Part shown: positions 6,901 through 12,073 of the stretch, piece after piece | How positions within the stretch are numbered: position 1 is the stretch's first letter | Layout of the letters: the number at the start of each line of letters is the position of its first letter | Assembly (NCBI GenBank): GCA_031418215.1 | Contig: JANOXC010000101.1 | Location: forward strand, 1-12,073 | Origin: JANOXC01 sp031418215 | GTDB taxonomy: Bacteria; Bacteroidota; Bacteroidia; AKYH767-A; OLB10 | Reading direction: 5' to 3' | DNA: 12,073 nucleotides | Notes under the pieces: generated by a model | Database searches by the model: none | Seen by the model: the letters and a program-made list of their open reading frames with translations, nothing else | What the model was told of the DNA's origin: nothing | Made by a program: the position numbers and the translations under genes

Positions 6901-6925
6901 GAATCAACAAACAATAGATCAAACA

Positions 6926-8149
6926 TCATTTCACCGTATTCACCCCGGCAAGAAACCCCGTTGTCCATGCTGATTGAAAGTTAAACCCTCCGGTGATGCC
7001 GTCAATATCAAGAACCTCTCCGGCAAAAAACAATCCCGGTACAAGCCTGCTTTCCATCGTCTTTAAATCTACTTCTTTCAGGTTCACTCCTCCACAAGTA
7101 ACAAACTCTTCTTTATAAGTGGTTTTCCCTCTCAATTTTAATGGCATACTAAGTAACAATGAGGAAAATGCATTTACCATTTTATTGCTTAAATCAGCAT
7201 AGTTCAGCTTGTCATCAATGCCTGACATGTCACATATTCGTTCCCATAATCGCTGCGGCAATCCTAATGGTGAAGTAGCTTTTACCTTTTTTGTTCCAAT
7301 TTGTTGCTTCATTAACAAAAAGAAGTCTTTTAATAAAATTTCATTGTATCCAGATAACCAATTTATATATATAGTGGAAAAATAATCTACTTTGTGCAGC
7401 CAACGTGCGGCCAATGCAGAAAGCCTGATCACAGCAGGTCCGCTAATCCCCCAATGGGTAATAAGAACAGGCCCTTTTTCATTCAACTTCGCATCGGGTA
7501 TATTAATTGTCGCATCGGGCACGGCGATACCTTCCAGACCTTTCAATGGTGAAGCAGGAATATTAAAAGTGAACAAAGATGGCACTGGTGAAACTATCGT
7601 ATGACCCAATGCTATAAGCCATTCATAGCTTTTGATATTGGGGCTTCCTCCTGTAGTAATTATTACTTTATCACATATATATTGTTCCCCATCCTGAAAT
7701 GTTAAAGCGAAAGTACTGTCCTTTTTTTTCTCCAATTTAATGACTGCATGTTGCAGCTTGATCATTACATTGGATTCCTGTGCTGCTTTCAATAAACACT
7801 GTATAATTGTTTCCGAATCATCCGTTACAGGGAACATCCTTCCATCGTCTTCTGTTTTCAATTGAACACCACGGGATTCAAACCATTCGACAGTATGCTG
7901 TGCATTAAATCTCGAAAACGGTCCGCGTAATTCTCTTTTTCCTCTTGGATAAAAATCCACTAATCGAGATGGATCAAAACAAGCATGGGTTACATTGCAG
8001 CGTCCGCCGCCAGAAACTCTAACCTTGGCAAGCAGCTTGTTTGATTTCTCAAAAATGGTAACAGCAGAATTTTTATTTATGATGGCGCAATTAATTGCTG
8101 CAAAAAAACCAGCTGCTCCACCTCCAATAACAGCAATTCTGTTCATCAT
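6926..8149 (-). CDS. HI0933/BaiN-like FAD-dependent oxidoreductase
   Basis: The 407-residue product is a two-domain flavoprotein of the HI0933/YhiN/BaiN family. The FAD-binding Rossmann motif GGGAAG (9-14) is followed by Glu34 in IFEK, where the ribose is usually held. The family signature SGGGRCN (46-52), YPRGKRELRGPFSRF (67-81) and a C-terminal FAD motif with GLFFAGEVLDIDGITGG (372-388) are all present. Length is normal for the family. BaiN is linked to bile-acid dehydroxylation in a gut Clostridium, but most members, probably including this one, have no established substrate. It is cytoplasmic. ATG at 8149 is used, with a second ATG at once after it and a weak AAGGGTG upstream. It starts 13 nt after the T9SS cargo gene ends, suggesting one transcript. 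A decayed copy of its own 3' end lies just downstream. Confidence 0.9.
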   Translation of the reverse strand: MMNRIAVIGGGAAGFFAAINCAIINKNSAVTIFEKSNKLLAKVRVSGGGRCNVTHACFDPSRLVDFYPRGKRELRGPFSRFNAQHTVEWFESRGVQLKTEDDGRMFPVTDDSETIIQCLLKAAQESNVMIKLQHAVIKLEKKKDSTFALTFQDGEQYICDKVIITTGGSPNIKSYEWLIALGHTIVSPVPSLFTFNIPASPLKGLEGIAVPDATINIPDAKLNEKGPVLITHWGISGPAVIRLSALAARWLHKVDYFSTIYINWLSGYNEILLKDFFLLMKQQIGTKKVKATSPLGLPQRLWERICDMSGIDDKLNYADLSNKMVNAFSSLLLSMPLKLRGKTTYKEEFVTCGGVNLKEVDLKTMESRLVPGLFFAGEVLDIDGITGGFNFQSAWTTGFLAGVNTVK

Positions 8150-8162
8150 AAAAAATCACCCT

Positions 8163-9746
8163 TTATTCAACAATTATTTTCCCGGAACTGATAATTGAAT
8201 TGTTGTATTCAATCATAATGAAATATAATCCGGATGCAAGTTTGTCTTTTCTTAAAACAAACTCATTTCCTGAAAATGTAACCTGCTTTATCTCCCTGCC
8301 ATAAGTATCGTGAACAGAAAGTGTTTTGATTTTATCGGATAAATTAATTGAATCTATTTTTATAGTTGTGAAGGTTGAAAAAGGATTTGGATAAACTGAC
8401 AAATTATTGGTGTGCCCATATTTATCATTAATTCCTGAAGTCATGCAAATATTTTGCATTATAATCTGAGCGGATTGCATTGTAAATGTTTCTGGAATAA
8501 CAGTTGTGCCAGAACTTATTACAGGGGTAACGGATAGTGTATCGAAAACAACAGGATTTTCAGAAAAAAAGTTCAAGGGCTGAAAACAACCGCTATCTCC
8601 TGTTGAATCAGTTTTAACAACATAACCCTCATGATTACTTCCACCAACTAATAATGCCCCGTTGTCATTAGTTGCTGCAGCATTACTCATATGATAACCA
8701 TCCGGTGGATTTGGATCATAAATTCTGCTCCATTGCACAATACCCTGGACATTTATTTTAATAAGCGCTCCACTTTGTGAGAAAGTCTGAAGATCTTCAA
8801 TCATGCTAGATATCAGATAGCCATCATTACATTTTATAATCTTTTGATCATAGGGCTGATAAGTACCCGGACAGTTATAACTTTTTGACCAGATGACCTT
8901 TCCATCCGGATCAATTTTCATAACAAAAAAATCTTCTATTCCAGTGCTGTCAATTACGAATTTACCACATACAATGAATCCACCATCAACGGCTTGTACA
9001 ATATCTTTAGCATATTGTTGTGCGATTGTAGTCTTATAAATATATGACCATAAAACATTTCCCAAAGAATCGACTCTCATTAAATATATTCCGCTGGACA
9101 GGTTATGATAGTTTTTCCCACCTATTATACAACCTCCATCAGGCATTAATTGCAAAACGTCACCCGCATCATCTGTAACCTGGGAACCATTAAGCAAGCC
9201 ATATCTTCTTGTCCAAACAGTATCGCCATCATGCGACAGTTTAAAAAGAAAGAAATCATATTTAACATTCATTAACGAGTCGTTTGCTGAGCATATACTA
9301 AGAAAACCTGAATCCGGACATTGAAGAGTTTTTCCCAAAAGAAATCCTGAAAAAACTTTGGACCATTCAATATTTCCACTGCTATCGGTTTTAATGTAAT
9401 TAATTGTACCAAGGCTTGTAGATGAACCAAAAATAGAACTGGTAATTAAATATCCGTCATTATAAGTTTTAGTTAAATCCAATGGATAGGAGTTGTGTGC
9501 TGAAGAATATTTATTCGTCCATAGTATATTACCATGATCATCGCATTTTGTTAAAAACATATAAACTGGCTGTAACGAAATACTAGAATGTGTCTCACCA
9601 AGCATAGCATAACTCCCATCAGTATTTAAAACGACATAATTTATTATTGTGTAAGTTTCTATTGAAAAATGTTTTTGATATCCCAATTGCGCATGAATAC
9701 TTTTAGCAACTAAAAAAAATATTACAGCTAAATAGTATTTTTTCAT
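8163..9746 (-). CDS. Secreted repeat protein with T9SS sorting domain
   Basis: The 527-residue product has a signal peptide (residues 1-19, ending IHA before Gln20) and a C-terminal type A T9SS sorting domain (about 447-527: YPNPF, a central VHDTYGREI, then LASGLYFIMIEY and a short basic-hydrophobic end). It should cross the outer membrane through the T9SS and lose this domain. Between them lie six repeats of about 53 residues, each with a G-x-(I/V/E)-x-W-(S/T) core; the tryptophans are at 76, 128, 178, 233, 286 and 339, and each is followed by a DGG/NDGY-type strand. A seventh, incomplete unit ends in GDSGCF (383-388). The regular spacing suggests a beta-propeller. No catalytic motif is visible, so adhesion or binding is a guess. 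ATG at 9746, weak AAGAG upstream; the flavoprotein gene follows closely. Confidence 0.85.
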   Translation of the reverse strand: MKKYYLAVIFFLVAKSIHAQLGYQKHFSIETYTIINYVVLNTDGSYAMLGETHSSISLQPVYMFLTKCDDHGNILWTNKYSSAHNSYPLDLTKTYNDGYLITSSIFGSSTSLGTINYIKTDSSGNIEWSKVFSGFLLGKTLQCPDSGFLSICSANDSLMNVKYDFFLFKLSHDGDTVWTRRYGLLNGSQVTDDAGDVLQLMPDGGCIIGGKNYHNLSSGIYLMRVDSLGNVLWSYIYKTTIAQQYAKDIVQAVDGGFIVCGKFVIDSTGIEDFFVMKIDPDGKVIWSKSYNCPGTYQPYDQKIIKCNDGYLISSMIEDLQTFSQSGALIKINVQGIVQWSRIYDPNPPDGYHMSNAAATNDNGALLVGGSNHEGYVVKTDSTGDSGCFQPLNFFSENPVVFDTLSVTPVISSGTTVIPETFTMQSAQIIMQNICMTSGINDKYGHTNNLSVYPNPFSTFTTIKIDSINLSDKIKTLSVHDTYGREIKQVTFSGNEFVLRKDKLASGLYFIMIEYNNSIISSGKIIVE

Positions 9747-9842
9747 CGCTCTTATTTTTAATGATTGCGTTTGGAAATATCGTCAAAAATCGGGTGTTCA
9801 TTTTTTACCCATGTTAGAAGTGCGCCAGTACACAAGAATTCA

Positions 9843-11846
9843 TTAGAATAATTTTAACTGGTCCTTATCCTTCTCAACCTTACCTTTTTTGGAAGCTTTA
9901 CCAACCTGCATTTTTAACATTCCTACTTCAGTCTCAGAAAGTAATCTCCAGCGACCGCGTGGCAGATCTTTTTTTGTCAACCCGGCAAAAACAACACGGT
10001 CGAGCTTACGCACTTCATATCCCAGTTGCTCAAACATCCTTCTTACAATCCTGTTTTTTCCTGAATGTAATTGAACTCCCACCTGCTTCTTATCACCCCC
10101 TGCATCATACGAAATTTCATCCACTGCCGACACACCGTCTTCCAATTCAATTCCATCAATCATTTTTTGAAAGTCGTTTTTCTTCAGTGTCTTGTCTAGT
10201 TCTACATGATATACTTTCTTAATATTAGAGGAAGGATGGGTCAGTTTTTTTGCAAGGTCGCCATCATTGGTAAATAATAAAATACCTGTTGTACTTCTGT
10301 CTAATCGTCCAACCGGATAAACGCGCTCTTTACAAGCTTTTGCAATTAGCTCCATCACTGTCTTACGTCCGTCAGGATCATCCGATGTGGTGATGTAATC
10401 CTTGGGTTTGTTCAATAATATATATACATTTTTCTCAGCTTTGAGGCGTTCACCGTTGTAACGCACATCATCGCTTGGAAAAACTTTTGTTCCGACTTCC
10501 GAAACAATCTCACCATTTACACTTACCAATCCGGCAGAAATGTAATTATCAGCTTCACGACGAGAGCAAATCCCTGCATTGGCTATGTATCGGTTCAAGC
10601 GAATGGTTCCATCTTCAGATGTGGTTTTTTCGGAGGGTCTGTCATCATCCCTTCGGCTTCGTGGCGCCGGCCTGGCTTTTAACTTAAACTTATCCGTTCT
10701 TTTTTCATCTCTGCTGAAATCTTTTTCAAACCTTTTAAATGGTTTGTCATCAGGTGTTCCGGATTTGAGAAATGATTTTCCTCTTGGAGGTCTTTCTTTC
10801 TTCTCGCGTGAAGCATATTCCCTGCGTGCAGGTTTTTCATCATCATCCCTTCTTCTAAATGGTTTATCATCACGACTACGCGAATCTTTGAAATCACTTT
10901 TGCCGCGTTCTTCAGAAAAATCACGACGCTTTGGTTTGAAGTCATCGTCTTTCTTAAAATTACGATCAGGTTTGTCAAACGATCTTTCTGAACGGCTTAC
11001 TCTTGGTTTAAAATCACTATCCGGTTTATCAAATGATTTTTCAGAACGACTAGGTCTTGGCTTAAAATCATCATCACTTTTGCGAAACGGCTTATCTTCC
11101 CTGCTGCTTGATGTTTTAAAATCACTTTTACCTCGTTCTTCGGAAAAATCACGACGTTTCGGTTTGAAATCATCATCTCTTTTAAAATCTCGATCCGGTT
11201 TATCAAATGATTTTTCTGATCGACTTCCTCTTGTCTTAAAATCACTGTCGCTTCGGCTTGTCCTAGGCTTAAAATCATCATCACTTTTACGAAATGGTTT
11301 GTCGCTACGACTTGTCCTTGGCTTAAAGTCATCATCCTTTTTAAACGCACGATCAGGTTTTCCAAAAGGCTTATCACTACGACTTCCTCTTGCTTTGAAA
11401 TCCTCACGACTGCCAAATGGCTTGTCATCACGGCTTCCTCTCGGTTTAAAATCATCACCACTCCTGCGAGTGGGTTTATCTTCCCTGCTGCGGGAATCTT
11501 TGAAATCACCTGTACCACGAGAAGTAGAAAAATCGCTGCGCTTCGGTTTAAAATCACTGTCGCGATCACGACCAGTTCCTATTTCACGTGACGGTCTCTT
11601 TCTTTCAAAAGCTGGTGAATCATCCTTTTTACTGACACGTTTGCGTACCGGTTTTCCATCAGGCTTTGTCCAGCCTGCTTCACTTTTATCAGCAACTGAA
11701 TAACGCTGTAATGGTTTCTGCTGTGTCCTCCGGTCGGAGGGCTGCGACCTCTCTCTCGAGGGTTCACTCCTCCGCTTTGAAGGTTCTCTTTTCTCCTTAC
11801 CTCGTTCTCCTCTCGTATCGCGGCGTCCTGTACTTTCTTTTCTCAT
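9843..11846 (-). CDS. rluB: RsuA/RluB-type 23S rRNA pseudouridine synthase, repetitive N-terminus
   Basis: The C-terminal part, about residues 414-667, is a complete RsuA/RluB/RluE-type enzyme that isomerises uridine to pseudouridine in rRNA. An S4 RNA-binding domain (RLNRYIANAGICSRREA, from about 417) is followed by the catalytic core with GRLDRSTTGILLFT; Asp516 is the catalytic residue. LHSGKNRIVRRMFE (593-606) is also typical. RluB is the usual annotation in Bacteroidota, but exact rRNA site and paralogue cannot be fixed from sequence. The first ~410 residues are unusual: a low-complexity, highly charged Arg/Lys/Asp/Ser/Phe sequence built from DDFKPR-, SRSDKPF- and RRDFSEERG-type repeats, presumably disordered and RNA-binding. 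The ATG at 11846 is chosen over an in-frame TTG at 11858 four codons upstream. The gene follows the YraN-family gene by 50 nt. Confidence 0.88.
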   Translation of the reverse strand: MRKESTGRRDTRGERGKEKREPSKRRSEPSRERSQPSDRRTQQKPLQRYSVADKSEAGWTKPDGKPVRKRVSKKDDSPAFERKRPSREIGTGRDRDSDFKPKRSDFSTSRGTGDFKDSRSREDKPTRRSGDDFKPRGSRDDKPFGSREDFKARGSRSDKPFGKPDRAFKKDDDFKPRTSRSDKPFRKSDDDFKPRTSRSDSDFKTRGSRSEKSFDKPDRDFKRDDDFKPKRRDFSEERGKSDFKTSSSREDKPFRKSDDDFKPRPSRSEKSFDKPDSDFKPRVSRSERSFDKPDRNFKKDDDFKPKRRDFSEERGKSDFKDSRSRDDKPFRRRDDDEKPARREYASREKKERPPRGKSFLKSGTPDDKPFKRFEKDFSRDEKRTDKFKLKARPAPRSRRDDDRPSEKTTSEDGTIRLNRYIANAGICSRREADNYISAGLVSVNGEIVSEVGTKVFPSDDVRYNGERLKAEKNVYILLNKPKDYITTSDDPDGRKTVMELIAKACKERVYPVGRLDRSTTGILLFTNDGDLAKKLTHPSSNIKKVYHVELDKTLKKNDFQKMIDGIELEDGVSAVDEISYDAGGDKKQVGVQLHSGKNRIVRRMFEQLGYEVRKLDRVVFAGLTKKDLPRGRWRLLSETEVGMLKMQVGKASKKGKVEKDKDQLKLF
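10840..11250 (-). repeat. 228-bp duplicated block in the disordered domain
   Basis: Sequence around 11068-11250 matches about 10840-11020 at an offset of 228 bp (76 codons), with the best match at 11115-11177 versus 10887-10949. At the protein level both copies read DDDFKPKRRDFSEERGKSDFK, at residues 224-244 and 300-320. Shorter repeats of about 19-20 codons (DDFKPRxSRSDKPF) surround and are contained in the block. The pattern points to in-frame expansion by recombination or slippage. Confidence 0.75.
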
Positions 11847-11896
11847 GTTATTATTCAATATATATTAATAAAATCTTTTAAAACTAATAGCGCTTC

Positions 11897-12073
11897 TTAC
11901 TCATCCAGGTCACTTGAAAAAGGATAAAAGGCATCTTCAATATGTACAATTTTTTTTGCTTTATCATTTAAAATAATGGAGACGATATCATATCTCACCT
12001 CCACATTCAATTCATTTTCTTCCAGAAAAGCTTCAGCTGCCTTTACCAACATGCGCTGTTTTTGTTTTCCTAC
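11897..12073 (-). CDS. YraN-family endonuclease-like protein, C-terminal part
   Basis: The minus strand is open from the right edge to TAA at 11897-11899 and gives the last 58 residues of a protein. The sequence VGKQKQRMLVKAAEAFLEEN, then EVRYDIVSIIL and IVHIEDAFYPF, matches the end of YraN/UPF0102 proteins (predicted Holliday-junction-resolvase-like nuclease fold, function not established). In that family the QRM(L/I)xxAAxxFL helix follows the catalytic strands, and HIxxAFYP closes the protein in Bacteroidota members. The N-terminal part with the predicted active site lies outside the window. It ends 50 nt before the pseudouridine synthase start on the same strand, so the two may be co-transcribed. 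Confidence 0.8.
   Translation of the reverse strand, partial: VGKQKQRMLVKAAEAFLEENELNVEVRYDIVSIILNDKAKKIVHIEDAFYPFSSDLDE

Noticed and set aside
9793..9811. Possible terminator (GGGT...ACCC) after the pseudouridine synthase
   Set aside because: The stem is only four base pairs. This is too weak to call despite a short T-run nearby.
10579..11703. A 374-codon open frame on the plus strand opposite the pseudouridine synthase
   Set aside because: It is the antisense shadow of the repetitive low-complexity N-terminus. Its Leu/Ser/Arg/Gly repeats simply mirror the real DDFKPR-type repeats, and it overlaps the well-supported minus-strand gene.
11847..11858. TTG start at 11858 for the pseudouridine synthase
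   Set aside because: It adds only four residues (MNNN, from TTG plus AAT/AAC codons), while an ATG is available at 11846.

Overview
The window looks like a piece of a Bacteroidota chromosome, most likely from the Chitinophaga/Sphingobacteria side or a related uncultured lineage (inference). The reasons are a gliding-motility lipoprotein gene (gldD), a secreted protein with a type IX secretion (T9SS) C-terminal sorting domain, a TonB-dependent receptor with an N-terminal carboxypeptidase-regulatory-like domain, AT-rich intergenic DNA and almost no Shine-Dalgarno sequences. Most genes are ordinary chromosomal genes. I see no transposase, integrase, phage gene, CRISPR array, tRNA or rRNA.

Layout. 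Positions 1-464 hold no convincing gene: a GC-richer left edge, then a 179-bp segment present twice (period 193 bp). The second copy runs into the real start of gldD (+, 465-1040) and the first carries a stump of the same start. An alpha/beta hydrolase (-, 1105-1878) is convergent with gldD. A divergent gap made largely of short repeats leads to a GNAT acetyltransferase (+, 2095-2604) and aspartate kinase (+, 2642-3919), separated by four ATTCGT hexamers. A long hairpin at 3929-3974 sits between aspartate kinase and the convergent TonB-dependent receptor (-, 3984-6659).

The right half is all on the minus strand. In transcription order it contains a YraN-family gene cut by the right edge (11897-12073), an RsuA/RluB-type pseudouridine synthase with a very long repetitive charged N-terminus (9843-11846), a T9SS cargo protein (8163-9746), an HI0933/BaiN-like flavoprotein (6926-8149), a decayed second copy of that flavoprotein's 3' end (about 6807-6900), and the TonB-dependent receptor. 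The 13-nt gap between the T9SS cargo and flavoprotein genes suggests co-transcription; other spacings are looser.

How the parts relate. GldD belongs to the gliding apparatus linked to T9SS, and the 8163-9746 product would be a T9SS substrate, but they are not in one operon. Aspartate kinase feeds lysine, threonine and methionine synthesis. The pseudouridine synthase modifies rRNA. I found no undescribed multi-gene system. The most unusual features are the two terminal gene-fragment duplications, the repeat-expanded disordered domain on the pseudouridine synthase, and the number of different short repeats in the left-half intergenic gaps.
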